DNA of 64,000 nt from Forficula auricularia. Lineage: Eukaryota; Arthropoda; Insecta; Dermaptera; Forficulidae. The position numbers were made by a program, and so were the translations under genes. The stretch lies in NCBI GenBank assembly GCA_024734495.1, contig JALMQS010000099.1:67812483-67876482 (forward strand), given 5' to 3'. Every line of letters starts with the position of its first letter. The first letter of the stretch is position 1. Below are positions 10,878 to 22,854 of this stretch, piece by piece. A model generated the notes under the pieces. It had not been told where the DNA came from. It ran no database searches and saw only the letters and a program-made list of their open reading frames with translations.

Positions 10878-11228
10878 CCATCTCAGTTAATAAATAAATA
10901 AATAAATAAATAAATAAATCTTTATTCCTCGACCTGCTTAGTGGCACAAGTCCTCGGTGGCTAGGTCCTCCAAATATCAATACAATCTAGCTACAATACA
11001 TTAATAAACATCAATACAAATTAATTACAACAATTTAACAAAAAAAAAAAAATAAAAATAAAATAAAATAGAAATGTATGCTCATTAACAAATAACATGA
11101 CCATAGATTTCCATCAAAAGACAAAAAGTAATTTAAAAATTCCGCGCAAAAACCCGATACCAGGAGCAAGCGACGCATTAGCCATCCCGGCATTTGCCAT
11201 AAGTTGTTAAGGAAACCTGGTATAAAAA
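10878..11228 (-). mobile_element. 5'-truncated LINE 3' end (family L)
   Basis: The minus strand reads into CGGGATGGCTAATGCG, CTAGCCACCGAGGACTTG, GCAGGTCGAGGAATAAAG and an (ATTT)n tail. The same segment lies on the plus strand at 62567-62900. Truncation at one end, a common 3' end with AATAAA and a simple repeat tail mark a non-LTR retrotransposon. No coding part remains. Confidence 0.7.
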
Positions 11229-12440
11229 AATAAAAAGTCCTTGGAGCACCGAGCGATACTCGGTGACTTTTTACTTCAGTCTATATATTAATATTATGTG
11301 TCGAATTGTCAACCCCCTAACCTGTTAATTTCATCCAAAACGTTAGAGCCGAGAAATCGATTCTATTTATATAAATCTGGGGGCACGGCAGTGCCCCAGC
11401 CAAGTTCGATTCGAGCGGGGATGTGTGCACTGCCAGACTACCCTTTACAGGAAACAACTCAGGCCATTTTGACGCCTCTGTAACTTCGTAATGGAAACCT
11501 CTACATGGCTGAAATTTTTTTCCAGAATACTGGTCCATAAGCTTAACTAAATTACAAAATTTCATATTTCTACTGTTTATACCATCCAAGTTACAAGAAG
11601 CCAAAGAGAGGCTTTTTCGTCACACACTCACTCACTCACTCACTCACTCACTGACGCACTCACTAATCAAAATTCTAGAGTACTTCCGATAACCCTAGAA
11701 TGCTGAAATTTGGCAGGCAGGTAGAGTTTGGGGTACAATTAATGGGAAAAATCCAAAAATCGAAACTTTCCCTTCTTCAGGACCTAAAATGAAGGGTGAA
11801 TGTTATAGACTTAATTAACATATACTAAAAATTCAATGAACCTAGAATGCTGAAATTTGGCATACTGGCAAAGCTTGACACATTAATAAAGGACGAAATT
11901 GAAAAATCGAAACTTTTCCTTCTACGGGGCCCGAAATGAAGGGGTTAAATTTATAGGATAAATCCAACTTACAAAAAGAAGTGAAATCTCAACAAAAACA
12001 CTTGTGTAAAAAAAAGGCCAAGTTCGATTAATAAAATCCATTTGCCAAAAAAAGTAGTGAGATCTAATGTGCTGCCAAGTTCAACATCATCAATTTATTA
12101 AATGAGTCGAGAATATATTAGTAACTTCAATTAAAACGCATGTTTTTCATTTCACATGCCCCTCTATATTTTTTATTGATTTCAGATTTTTAGTTGAAAT
12201 TATTTTCATAAAACTTGGCTTTTACGCATTATTATGTATGTCACGAATTACTAGTTACCATATCATGGAATCTTAATAAGAGGAGTGGTGGAGGCCCTAT
12301 CAAACAATAATAATAATAATTTAATGCGTAAAAGCCAAGTTTTAGGAAAATAATTTCAACTAAAAATGTGAAATCAATAAAAAATATAGAGGGACATGTG
12401 AAATGAAAAACATGCGTTTTAATTGAAGTTACTAATATAT

Positions 12441-12635
12441 TCTCAGTTAATAGAGTAAAGGGTGTGTAGTTTCACAGTGAATGAAATAAAACTCAAAGAG
12501 GTTTATACAAACTCAATATATAGTAGGTAAACTCCTGATGATGGACTAATAATCCGAAATATATTGAGTTTGTATAAACCTCTTTGAGTTTTATTTCACT
12601 CACTGTGAAACTACTACCTTTACTCTATTAACTAA
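12441..12635. mobile_element. Hammerhead-bearing palindrome nested in family M
   Basis: The sequences about 12441-12525 and 12555-12635 are inverted copies (TAGAGTAAAGG, GTTTCACAGTGA, AAACTCAATATAT and complements). The element ends with TGTTTCACC and ACCTACACCAC, as in the units at 31055 and 60723. It interrupts the TAATATATTCTC sequence of family M. Confidence 0.65.
12529..12571 (+). ncRNA. Hammerhead ribozyme
   Basis: CTGATGA (12535-12541) is followed by stem II GGA/TCC with loop extension, GAAA (12556-12559), a minimal stem III and an ATT cleavage triplet ending at 12565. Stem I is excellent: AAACTC (12529-12534) pairs perfectly with GAGTTT (12566-12571). Confidence 0.72.
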
Positions 12636-12808
12636 CATCATGTTTCACCTAAAACCTACACCACTTTCCATAAGTAAAATTAATATATTCTCGACTCATT
12701 TAATAAATTGATGATGTTGAACTTGGCAGCACATTAGATCTCCCTACTTTTTTTGGCAAACGGATTTTATTAATCGAACTTGGCCTTTTTTTACACAAGT
12801 GTTTTTGT

Positions 12809-12811
<3 letters not shown>

Positions 12812-12842
<31 letters not shown>
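12812..12842. repeat. AT microsatellite
   Basis: An uninterrupted (AT)n run at the edge of family M. Confidence 0.8.
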
Positions 12843-12843
<1 letters not shown>

Positions 12844-12879
12844 AGAATTGCTCATTTAATAATATAGGTAGATAATCCA

Positions 12880-13260
12880 TAGCTTCGAAGAATTTTCTCT
12901 TTGGAGAGAAAGACTGAAAGAATTGAATTGAGAATGGATGGAAAGGCAGCCCAAGGATGATGAAAAAAATTCAATTCCGAGTAAAATAAATTTATTGGAA
13001 AATCATATTTTCATCTTAAAAATCGCCGTTTCGGAGGATCTTCGGTTTTTCTTCGGGGTTTAAAAGGGTCAATGAAGGAAACATGCATGATATTTCCTTC
13101 TTCTTTCTTCCAACATGACTCCAAATTTGCTGTTTCTTAACAGAAGCATCACTAAGGAAAACATTCTATTAATGCTTCTATTAAGAAAGGGCAAATTTTA
13201 GTTGCTGGAGAAAAGAACAAAGAAATATCATGTATTCTTTTATCATCAGTTTTCTTCGAT
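12880..13260. other. No recognised feature
   Basis: No ORF, RNA gene or shared repeat was found in this stretch. Confidence 0.4.
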
Positions 13261-13264
13261 TTCC

Positions 13265-13372
13265 TCGATACTAGGTGGGTTTCACAAAAATAAAAGATCA
13301 GATGCTTGTTTTGCACGACTTTATATGTATATATTTCGGGGTATAAACCCATCTTCATGAGTTCTCAAAGGA
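13265..13372 (-). mobile_element. Degenerate hammerhead unit
   Basis: On the minus strand the core is ATGAAGA (13352-13358) instead of CTGAAGA. It is followed by a good stem II (GGGT/ACCC), GAAA (13334-13337) and the TATATAC region, then downstream GTGAAACCCACC as in the other units. The change at the first core base should inactivate it. Confidence 0.55.
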
Positions 13373-13427
13373 CAAAATTTTCTTTACGAAATTTTATTAT
13401 TTTAAACTATTTTTAAACCCTTCCCTT

Positions 13428-13550
13428 GGGAGTCAGGTTGGTCGAGTGGGTAACGTACATGCCTTCTAATCAAGCTAGTGCGGGTTCACCTCTGACTCGC
13501 TGTTATCCGACTTTAATCGGATCCCTACATAGTTGAGAAAAAATTAATTA
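13428..13550 (+). mobile_element. tRNA-like SINE head
   Basis: GGAGTCAGGTTGGTCGAGTGGGTAAC resembles an A box, and GCGGGTTCACCTC a B box. The anticodon loop contains CTTCTAA, as in the SINE at 5856. A short body and an AT-rich end follow. No clear target duplication. Confidence 0.5.
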
Positions 13551-13756
13551 ATATATAGTATTGTAAAATGGCTAATGGGTTAAAAATGCCAAAAAAACCT
13601 TCCCATCCTCTCTTTTGGACCACTATTAATTTCACATAGTGAGTCATTTTCATAAGGTCAATATAGAGTGGATATGCGAAATTTCATCAAAGGGTGTAGA
13701 AATTATACCGTTAGTTCTATTTATTCCCTCCCCCAAATTTTGGTCCTCGTAAAAAT

Positions 13757-14478
13757 AATGGCTCTTTTTACTTTACCATACAGGGGATGGTCAAGTATTG
13801 TAATCGTGCATAAAAAAAGTGTTTTTTTCCTTCTTTTTTTCGAAATATCTCAAAAACGGCTGAAACTATTTCGATTAAAAAAATTGAGCTACACCATGGC
13901 ATTTCGCTCTACAAAAAAGCCCTAATAAGTGAACATCGAAAAAATTATATTTTTCTTGATAATAATTTTTTTGTCAAAATGTCTGTTAGTTAGTCTGTGC
14001 GTTACCAAATTTTGTGGACAGGCTAGCACAAAAACTAGTGTGAATATCAAAACCACATTTTACACGTAATTTTGGTCCATTGAGATTAAGAGCTGATTAG
14101 ATTTTGGTCCATATCGACCCAAAATTAAGGGGGTGGAGGGGGGTTAAAAATTAAAAATCTATGTCGTTTGAGCAAACTCAACCAAATTTTGTATACATAA
14201 TCAGTGGGTCCCCAGAAGTCTAAAAATGAAAAAACTAACCGCCCAAAATGAGGGGGGATGGAGAGGTCAAAAAATGAAAATCTTGGTCATTTACCAAACT
14301 CAACCAAATTTTGTATACATAATCAGTATGCTCCTAGGAGTCTAAAAATGCAAAAACTAATCCCCCTCCCCCTACATGATTATAAATTATTTTATTAAAT
14401 ATTAAATATAAGTGAGGGGCCAGGTTGTATGGTAAAGTCAAGTGGATGGCCACATCACAACACGTCAGCTTATTTATT
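13757..14478 (+). mobile_element. Family B element, near full length
   Basis: Starts TTTTTACTTTACCATACAGGGG and CAAGTATTGTAATCGTGCAT, and ends GGATGGCCACATCACAACACG. The interior has CCATGGCATTTCGCTC, GTCTGTTAGTTAGTCTGTG, and two to three units with CCAAATTTTGTATACATAATC. Non-coding. The sequence upstream (13360-13756) also resembles 4860-5430, so the two copies share a flank, each with its own SINE. Confidence 0.7.
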
Positions 14479-14529
14479 ATCTATAATATAGTAAATTTCA
14501 TTTTCTTGTTTTTTTATTCTGAAAATTTT

Positions 14530-14845
14530 AACCCTCTCCTTTAATTTTTGTTTAATTTCAATCTAATCAGCTCTTAATCTCAATGTAAAGTATCTTGAGC
14601 TAGAGCGTACACACAGTTTGGTATCGCACTGACGTACTATCAGACATTTTGATAAAATATTTAATAACTCGTAAAATATCATTTTTTCGATGATCACCCA
14701 TAAGAGCTTTTTTATAGAACAAAATTCCGTGGTTTTGCTCAATTTTTTTATCAAAATAGTTTTAGCTGTTTTTGAGATATTTTTGAAAAAATAAGAAAAA
14801 AACACTTTTTTCATGGACGGTTAGAATACTTGACCATACCATATG
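14530..14845 (-). repeat. Family B partial copy
   Basis: Reverse-oriented family B terminal half, with CATGGACGGTTAGAATACTTGACCATACC at its end. Internally deleted. Confidence 0.6.
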
Positions 14846-14849
14846 ATAA

Positions 14850-15760
14850 ACTAAAAACAGAATATCTTTAATTAGTCTGTTTAAGAACGACAAATAAGAA
14901 ATGAACTTGCGCTAGTTTAAAAATAAACGTCTCATATAATTATTATATAGGTCTTGCGGATACTTTCCTGCATCTATCAGTAAAAAAAAAGTAAAAATAA
15001 AAATGTAAATTTACTGGTACTCGATGATCTGCTGACCGAATCTTCGAGGACAATGGAGAAAAAGTGATGCAGGAAGTAAGCTTCTTGTGGTCATGGGAAT
15101 GAAGGATGATTGATAGTGCCTTTTCTGTTCCGTGACCAATTTGAAAGCTTAAATTAAAGATGCTCTGATATAATAATACACCGAGAAATAAAAAAAAAAA
15201 AAAAAAAAAACAAGAAATGTGATTTTTGTAAAATTACTTACCAAATAAGTCATTATAACACAATTCGAATTTAATGACTTTATTTAGAACCGACCAGGAC
15301 TTTACTTTATTTAGATTATTTTTTACTTGAGATATTAATTTAGCATTAGTTTTTTTAACAAATAATTTAAAATTTAAAATAACTTTTATCAAGGGGTGCC
15401 CACAGAGGGGGATTGAAAATTGTTACATTTTAGCATATATGCTAAAAATAAAAGCGGTGAAGTCTTATAACTTCAACAAAAGTAATAAAAAACTCTTCTA
15501 ATTCTTTGGAAGTGAATAAAATGGGAGGGGGGGTACTTTTCATGAAACTATTGGGGTGGGGGGGTTGAGTTATGAAGATAAAAGGGGGCACCCCGATCTT
15601 ATCTATTTTGTAACTATTTTAATGTCCGGTTTCACAATATAACATTATTTAAACATTGGTTCTTAGATGTTTCTATAAATCTTTAAATCTTTCTGCAATG
15701 TTAATATATCCTTGATTTCTATTATACCTATTAAAGTTGTAACATGTAAAGTATCCGCAT
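14850..15760. other. No gene; poly(A) and G-rich tracts
   Basis: A 23-nt A run (15188-15210) and several G tracts (15525-15600) are the only notable features. Confidence 0.45.
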
Positions 15761-15767
15761 TTTTACT

Positions 15768-17262
15768 TTACCATACCCTGTGTGGTCAAGTATTGTAATC
15801 GTGCATGAAATAAGCTGACGTGTTCTGATGTGGCCATCCATTTGACTTTATCATACAACCTGGCCCCTCACTTATATTTAATATTTAATAAAATTATTTA
15901 TAATCATGTAGATGAGGGGGTTAGTTTTGGCATTTTAGATTACTGGGGGTCCACTGATAATGTATACAAAATTTGGTTGAGTTTGGTACAAGAGCCTAAA
16001 TTTTCAATTTTTGACCATACACCCCCCCCCACCCATTTTGGGCAGTTGCATTTGCATTTTTAGACTTCTCTGGGTCCACTGATTATGTATACAAAATTTG
16101 GTTGAGTTTGGTAAATGTTCAAAGATTTTTTTTTGACCCTACCTTTTGGGCGGTTAGTTTTTGCATTTTTAGACTTCTGGGGGTCCACTGATTATGTATA
16201 AAAAATTTGGTTGAGTTTGCTCAAATGGACTAGATTTTTAATTTTTAACCCCCAGTCTACCCCTCTTTTGGGTCGATATGCACCAAAATCTAATCAGCTC
16301 TTAATCTCAATGGACCAAAACTATGTGTGAATTTTGGTTTCGATAATTCACACTAGTTTTTGAGCTATCTCGTCCACAAAATCTGGTAACGCTACAGACA
16401 AACTAACTAACAGACATTTTGATATAACAATTAATATCTCGAAAAATATAATTTTTTCGATGTTCACTTATTAGGGCTTTTTTGTAGAGCGAAATGCCAT
16501 GGTTTCGTTCAATTTTTTTAATCAAAATAGTTTCACCCGTTTTTTGAGATATTTCGAAAAAAGAAGGAAAAAACCACTTTTTTTCATGCACGATTGCAAT
16601 ACTTGACCATACCCTGTAAGGTAAAGTAAAAAGTATTTTTTGCTTCTTTTTTTTCAAAATATCTCAAAAACAGCTCAAACTATTTTGATGAAAAAAATTG
16701 AGCAAAACCATGGCGGTCTACAAAAAAGCTCTAATAAGTGAACATAGATAAAATATATTTTTCGAGATCATAACTGTTTTGTCAAAATATCTGTTAGTCT
16801 GTTAGGTAGTGTGTACTTTACCAAATTTTGTGGAGGAGCTAGTTCAAAAATTAGTGTGAATATCAAAACCAAATTTCACACGTAGTTTTGGTTCATTGAG
16901 ATTAAGAGCAGATTAGATTTTGGTGCATATCGACCCAAAATTAAGGCGGGTGGAGGGGGTTGAAAATTAAAAATCTAGGCCATTTAAGCAAACCCAACAA
17001 AATTTTGTATACATAATCAGTGGGCCCCCAGAAGTCTAAAAATACAAAAACTAACAGCCCAAAATGGGGGAGGTAAAAAAAAATGAAAATATAGGCCCTT
17101 TGTATGCATAATCAGTGGCCCCAGAAAACTAAAAATGCAAAAACTAACCCCCCCCTCCCTTACTACATGATTATAAATAATTTTATTAAATATTAAATAT
17201 AAGTGAGGGGCCAGATTGTATGGTAAAGTCAAGTGGATGGCCACATCAAAACGTTCAGTTTA
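15768..17262. mobile_element. Inverted pair of family B elements with a third end attached
   Basis: A plus-strand family B start (15768-15812) joins directly to a complete minus copy (15813-16632). A plus copy (16633-17262) follows it and shares the TACTTTACC terminus. The whole forms a roughly 1.4-kb palindrome. Internal 120-bp units differ in number between the arms. No coding sequence. Joined ends suggest rearrangement or a template switch rather than independent insertions. Confidence 0.65.
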
Positions 17263-17970
17263 TTTTTTTTGAATTTGGAATATATTAAAATGTTTTAAAT
17301 TGTGCTTAAAAAAATTAACGTTGTTCAACAAAAGAAGTCCAGTATTGATATAATTTTAATATAGTTTCCTTTCTACCTTGTATCTTTGTATTTAAATAAT
17401 TTAAATGATCGATAATGTTTGCTAAAAATATTAAATTCAAAACCTTATTTAATTATACATAATATTTCATATTATATTAATAAAATAAATTTTTATATGT
17501 AAAAACAACACAAAATATCGGAAAATTTTTAGTAATCGTCATTTCTCTTTGTTGTGCTACTTATAAACCTCTCGCGTAGCTTAAGTTGCCGATCACTGCT
17601 TTATCCTACAGAACTTGGATGGATAAAGCTAAAAATTTTAGTAAATTCAATAATGTAAAACAAGCAAGCTTCGCCCTACAAATGTATATGTAAATATATT
17701 TGTATAGAAATGGTTTTGTCGAAAACGGCTTGTACGATTTCGATGAAAATGACGGGTTAGGGGGTTTTTGGGTCGGAAAATCAATCTGTCAGGATTTCAT
17801 CTTCGGGTAACTTTAATCTGATTAGATTCTCCTAATTAAACTAATTATTCACAAGTGAAAGTGTGAATACAAATTTATAATTAGATTTTATTCAATTTCT
17901 TTTTAATACTAATTAATTGTTTATTTAATCTTAAAACCCACTAATAATTTATTTTAAAAATTCTGCATTT
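17263..17970. other. No recognised feature
   Basis: AT-rich. The part 17790-17870 (TTCATCTTCGGGTAAC, ACTAATTATTCACA) weakly resembles 59745-59815 and 31700, an unclassified repeat. Confidence 0.35.
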
Positions 17971-17972
17971 TT

Positions 17973-18200
17973 CAAAAGCAGAGTGGACCATCCTAATTTT
18001 GTTTTTTTATGAGAAATTCAGCAAAATAGAGGTAAAGTTTCTAGACAAAAGTGGTACCTGTGATCTATTCTATAAGGGCGTTTAAAAACTAAGTTTGGAC
18101 CACTCTGTCTAGTATTTACCATAGCTTTATCAAAAACCTACTTGATTAAAGAGGTTTATCAGTGAAAATGAGATTTGTGGGTTGGTCCACTCTGCTTTTG
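17973..18200. mobile_element. MITE with ends CAAAAGCAGAGTGGACCA
   Basis: The perfect 18-bp inverted ends CAAAAGCAGAGTGGACCA / TGGTCCACTCTGCTTTTG bound a 228-bp non-coding interior. A third GGACCACTCTG lies inside (18096-18106). Confidence 0.7.
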
Positions 18201-18945
18201 AACACCTCATAGGAATAATAAAATAAAAACCGAAAATTCCGAATTTAAGAATTTTAAAGATATAAGGTCATTTTCATCCTTTTAAAAAAACTAGATCATC
18301 CGTAGAATCGTCTCTCCTGCTTCAGGATTTAAAAGAATCTCCGAAGTTTTATTTTATTTTATTTTATTTGCCTACAAATAGAATTCGACCTTTTCATCCG
18401 AATTTAAAATTAAAATTCCTATTAATATATTTCGCTTTTAATTAAAGTAAAAAATTACCGGAACGATGTATAATGAATTTACCAGCTATATACCTATTAT
18501 ATAAAGGCAACGAGTGAAGTTCGTGTGATACTCATGCCATCTTTAATTATACAAAACTTGCTTAAAATCGGAAATATTCTCGGTTACTTTATCCTTCAAA
18601 GAGAGAATACGATATTTACGATGGCATGAAATAAATTATTCAGAATAACATCTAGCTAATAGGGTAGTATAAAGTATAAAGTTCCGAGATTTTACTCTTT
18701 TTCTACTTTTAAAGATGATATGCATGAAATTAATTTTAATGCCATGGTCTCTTGTCTCATGCCGAACATCCTCATCTGTGTCAAAAGAGGCATTAAATCT
18801 ATGCTCAAAGAATGCTTTAAGAGATATCTATAGGTACTTAGTTTTACACACATTTCTGTATTTATTCTCTTGAAAATATATTTTTTTCTGTTACTAAATC
18901 ATCCAAGGTAACACAAATGTGACGGTCGCAGAAATTTCGTTCCGT
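18201..18945. other. No recognised gene
   Basis: The part 18300-18440 (TCTCCTGCTTCAGGATTTAAAA, GACCTTTTCATCCGAATTT) resembles 60905-61145, an unclassified dispersed repeat. The rest shows nothing. Confidence 0.4.
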
Positions 18946-18946
18946 T

Positions 18947-19827
18947 ACCATTTTTACATTATCCAAGCATGGGGAAAGTATTGTAATTGGTCTCACGGCA
19001 AGCTCGACTTCAAAGAATCTAAGGTAAAGACAACGGAACCCATAGTCTCAATTAAAGTCACAAATTGTAGTATTCAAATAGGTTGAATTTTAGCACGTGG
19101 AAATTTTATAAGTAACCATAGCAACTGCGTTGTTTTCTTATCCGTTACCTTCGCTGAAGACATAGAGGAATCGACTTAAAATCAAAAATACCTATCGCTT
19201 CTCATCTAATACTTGAGTTATAATCATTCTACATTAAATTTTTGACGTTTCGATTATTATTGGTAACCATTGCTGAAGACATGGAGGAATCAGCTTAAAA
19301 TCAAAAATAACGATCGCTTCTTATCTACTACTAGAGGAATAACCTTATTGCATTCCATTTTGGATGTTTTCACTATTAATGGAAACCTCTACTGGAAACG
19401 TGGAAGAATCGAATTAAAATCAAAAAGACTAAATTCTTTTATGGTAAACAACTCAAGCTTGATTTTAAGTCGATTCTTCCACGTTTTCTGTAGAGGTTGC
19501 CATTAATAGTCTAAACATCAAAAATGGATTGCAATAAGGTTATTCCTCTAGTATTAGATAAGAAGCAATCATTATTTTTTATTTTAAGCCAATTCCTCCA
19601 TGTCTTCAGCAATGGTTACCAATAATAACCGAAACGTAAAAAAATCCAATGTAGAATGGTTATTCCTCAAGTAATAAATGAGAATCAATCGCTATTTTTG
19701 AATTTAAGCCAACATGGACTTCAAATAGCAAATAATATCTGAATAATAATAAAGAAATAAACATATTAATATTTCAAATGAATTTGGATAAAGTTTAGCA
19801 ACGATCCGTTGCAGTTTATTTTTAACA
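18947..19827. mobile_element. Family A satellite-bearing element, palindromic form
   Basis: The left end TTTTTACATTATCCAAGCATGGGGAAAGTATTGTAATTG and the right end AGCAACGATCCGTTGCAGTTTATT match the copy at 41167-43176. The middle is a head-to-head palindrome centred near 19455 (ACTCAAGCTTGA), with one or two roughly 119-bp units on each side (ATGGAGGAATCGACTTAAAATC). The right end hairpin is GCAACG/CGTTGC. No protein. Confidence 0.7.
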
Positions 19828-20343
19828 AAGAATTGATTAGATTTTTGGAATTTCTTACTTTATAATTTTCAGTTAAAAATTATAAAAAACCGGCCAAGTG
19901 CGAACTCGAAGGTTCCCTATCTTATTATATCTTCCAAAATATTTGAGATATCAAATTTATTTGTATTTTTATTATTAAGAAGAGAATGAAAGAATTTTAG
20001 AGTTTTTTTTTACAAGCCACTTATGAACGCTGACAGATGCAAAAATTACCTAGCAATGACCACATTGGGGTCTTTTCACATCATCATTTTAATGTGAAAT
20101 AAATTAAGAAACAAAAATTAACTTATTTTTACTTAACGAAATTTTTACAAGGATACTTTTTTCACATGGTAAAAAAAAAATATATTTTTTCGACCCCACA
20201 CAAAATTCCACCTTCCCCAAAATATTTATCCGTTAAAAATTTTAATACGCTTCACATTCAAAGTCTTTAGAATAACAAGCAATCAATTGCCGGTCTTAAC
20301 TCATTTCTCAATTCTCAATTTATTTAAAAATTTTTAGAAATCT
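19828..20343. other. Unclassified; includes a CCGGCCAAGTGCGAACTCG fragment
   Basis: A short piece of the CCGGCCAAGTGCGAGTCGG repeat lies at 19888-19935. Nothing else is recognised. Confidence 0.4.
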
Positions 20344-20361
20344 AATAAGAAACTTATATGG

Positions 20362-21368
20362 CATCCCCCACGCTCTTTCTTATCTATATCAACGACCTTC
20401 TAAACTTGCCCTCCAATCCGGTACATTGTTACACAGATGACCGCACTCTACATAACGCCCCTGCATATCATAAAAACCGTACAGACATTGCCTCCTCAAT
20501 AAATTTAGACTTAGGCAGACTTAAAAACTGGGGCTCCCAAAACTTAGTTAACTTCAATGCAGTGAAAACTCAGTGTTGCCTTATTTCTAGGCGCGTCGAC
20601 AGAAACCTCCCAAACATATCATTCGACTCAAACTCACTTGAATTCAGAGATAAAATTTCAACGCTAGGAGTAACTCTAGGGTCTGACCTTTCATGGAATG
20701 ACCATTCTCAACCACTGCTAAAGCTGCAGCGCGCAAGCACTTGGTCTCCTATTTAGGTCTAGACGCTGTTATACTCCCAGTCAACTTCTTATACTATATA
20801 AGGCTCAAATTCGCCCCTGTCTCGAATATGGCTCTCATCTGTGGAGAGGTGCCTCCAAGCATTCTGTTGCTACACTGGATGCGATTTAGAAGCGAGCAAT
20901 TAAACTAATAGGAGACCCGGCTCTAACCAACTCACTCGACTCCCTGGCTCACCAAAGAACCGTTTTTGTCCCTTCCCTGTACTACAGATACTATCACGGT
21001 ATCTGCTCAGTCGAGCTGAAATCAATTATCCCCCCTAAAGTCCTCTTTACGAGAAATACGCGGTTTTCGAACGCTCAGCACCCCTTCGCTGTCAAATTAG
21101 AGAAAAATCGAACAAGCGCTTTCGCCAACTCTTTTATCCCTCTGACCTAGAGAGACTGGAACTCGCTCCCTGCCACCATCTTTCCTGCGACTTATAACCC
21201 TCAGCTATTTAAGACCCGTATCCACAGATACCTTCGACCCCCTCCCAGAACATAAAATTATTTCCCCCTCTTTTTCACGATGGAGGGGCCAACCCAGGCC
21301 TTTAGGGGTTGCAGCTTCTTGGTGTAACTCCTTCTCTCATCATTTTCATTAAAAAAAAAATAATAATA
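20362..21368 (+). pseudogene. 5'-truncated non-LTR retrotransposon (CR1/Jockey-like), RT fragment
   Basis: The open frame 20358-20756 encodes the reverse-transcriptase palm end: SPTLFLIYINDLL-like start, YTDD at the catalytic YADD position, and the thumb-side LGVTLGSDLSWNDH. After a frameshift near 20756 the family's C-terminal region continues to about 21255 (IRPCLEYGSHLW, DSLAHQRTV, SLYYRYYHGICS, HPFAVK, WNSLPATIFP), with at least two in-frame stops. A 3' UTR follows with ACGATGGAGGGGCCAACCC and an A-rich tail. A 19-bp target duplication with one mismatch (AATAAGAAACTYATATGGC) lies at 20344-20362 and 21368-21386. Truncation and decay mean it is dead. Clade assignment is from recall of motifs. 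Confidence 0.88.
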
Positions 21369-21435
21369 ATAAGAAACTCATATGGCTATTGATGAATATG
21401 ATACCTTTTAATATAATAATAAAACTTGAGCAAGA

Positions 21436-21730
21436 TGCGAGGTAGGTTTCACAAAAAAAGAAATAAAACAAATTGAAATGAGAGAGTCTTCTGTTTTTTT
21501 TTAAATAAAATAATTTTTAATTATTTAAAAAACAGAAGACTCTCTCATTTTATTTTTAACCTAAAATAAAAACAATTCTGTTACCACCGACAGTGAAATC
21601 TTTTATTCAACTAATAAAAAACAAATTGAGTTTTGATTTCGATATATTTCGGGGGTGAGCCCATCATCAGTTTCCTCCCGAAATATATCGAATTCAAAAC
21701 TCAATTTTGTTTTATTTCTGTTGTTTTTAT
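21436..21730. mobile_element. Hammerhead-type repeat units, partly inverted
   Basis: Contains AGGTAGGTTTCAC (reverse of the GTGAAACCTACC block), an inverted repeat (21476-21502 and 21532-21560, AGAGAGTCTTCTG), and a second inverted pair around the ribozyme core (CAAATTGAGTTTTGA and TCAAAACTCAATTT). Confidence 0.6.
21638..21676 (-). ncRNA. Hammerhead ribozyme core
   Basis: On the minus strand CTGATGA (21664-21670), stem II GGG/CCC, GAAA (21647-21650), short stem III and ATC cleavage triplet. Stem I does not pair next to the core, so it is probably inactive as it stands. Confidence 0.55.
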
Positions 21731-21866
21731 TGTTCAAACAAAAAAGTTTATTAAATTTCCTATAAAAACCAAATTTACATTTATTTTTTTAATTGAATAG
21801 AGAATAATTTTCTGAAAGTGTGATAACGATATCGATTTAAAGATCTCTCACTAGCAGGCGCATTAT

Positions 21867-22147
21867 ACAGAGTGTTTCTAAATTGATATAAAATATTTTA
21901 AGGACTGATTTTTCAGCAAAAATTAAGAGGGTCTTTCATATAATTTTTTGTTCAAAACGTTTTCACCTCCAAGTTATAACCCTGTAAAGTTAGGGCCGCA
22001 GCCGTATAGGGGGTAACAATGCTAGATTTGGCTGTAACTTGGAAGGGAAGAAGGGGTTTCGAACAAAAAATTATATCAAAGACTCCCCCTTAATATTTGC
22101 TGAAAAATCACCTCTTAAAATATTTTGTATCAATTTAGAAACACCCT
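21867..22147. mobile_element. Tc1/mariner-type MITE, ends ACAGRGTGTTTCTAAATTGATA
   Basis: Inverted ends of over 100 bp start at CAGAGTGTTTCTAAATTG and finish with CAATTTAGAAACACCCT. They are flanked by TA, as expected for the Tc1/mariner superfamily. The interior is AT-rich and non-coding. Confidence 0.65.
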
Positions 22148-22249
22148 ATATAAACCCCCCCCCCCTCCCCAGAACTATGTACATATTATACTTTAATTTG
22201 CGAAAAATCAAAAATAAACTCGTCACCTAGATGCTCAATACAAGTTTGA

Positions 22250-22800
22250 TTTTGAGATATGTTTCATTTCAATAAAAGCTCCGACTGTAGCCAAGTTAAC
22301 ATCACCAATTGTAATTGACGATCGAGTTCAATTAAAACTTATATTTTCCATTTTATATGTAGATCTAGATTTGAGAATTCTATATATTTGTAATTGAAAT
22401 GATTTTCCTGTAACTTGAAGGAAACTCATTATGTTATTAGAGTAAATAAATTGAATTCGTGACTTAACTAATATGTATGAGCCAAGTTTCAGGAAAATAA
22501 TTTCAATTAAAAATATAGAATCCATAAATCTAAATCGACATGCAAAATGGAAAGCATGCGTTTTAATTAAAAATAACAACTATGTTATTTTCTCGACTCA
22601 TTTACTATTAGTAAATTTAACTTGGCAGCATATTAGATAATTTTTAAGGAACTTGGGGTCGATTCTAGGAGAAACATTTTAATTAACTTTTAGTACAGAT
22701 TAGATCTTATTAGGTATTTTTCTCGGGCAAATGATTTATCAATCGGAATTGACCCCCCCCCCCCTCTTTTTTTTACAAAAGTGTTTTTGGTGGAATTTTC
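22250..22800. repeat. Family M fragment with inverted segments
   Basis: Shares GAAAATAATTTCAATTAAAAATATAGAAT, GCATGCGTTTTAATT and TTAACTTGGCAGCA with the family M copy at 12030-12810. It contains an internal inverted pair around 22340-22560 and a C tract before the GTGTTTTTG end. Confidence 0.55.
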
Positions 22801-22854
22801 TACTTTTTTAGTGAATTTTAAAATATTTTTCTTGAATAGTTAGAATATCAAACT

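Larger units (their letters stand above)
11230..12815. mobile_element. Family M element with terminal hairpin and nested palindromes
   Basis: The left end has the hairpin CACCGAG-CGATA-CTCGGTG within TCCTTGGAG...ACTTTTT (11236-11275). An (ACTC)n tract (11626-11652) follows, then tandem units of roughly 130 bp with CCTAGAATGCTGAAATTTGGCA and AAATGAAGG. A large inverted repeat (about 11985-12440 and 12650-12815) holds the ribozyme palindrome. Related pieces are at 22250-22800 and, inverted, 51960-52800. The end hairpin recurs at 51968 and 61590. A hairpin end is reminiscent of Helitrons, but no helicase is present. Confidence 0.55.
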
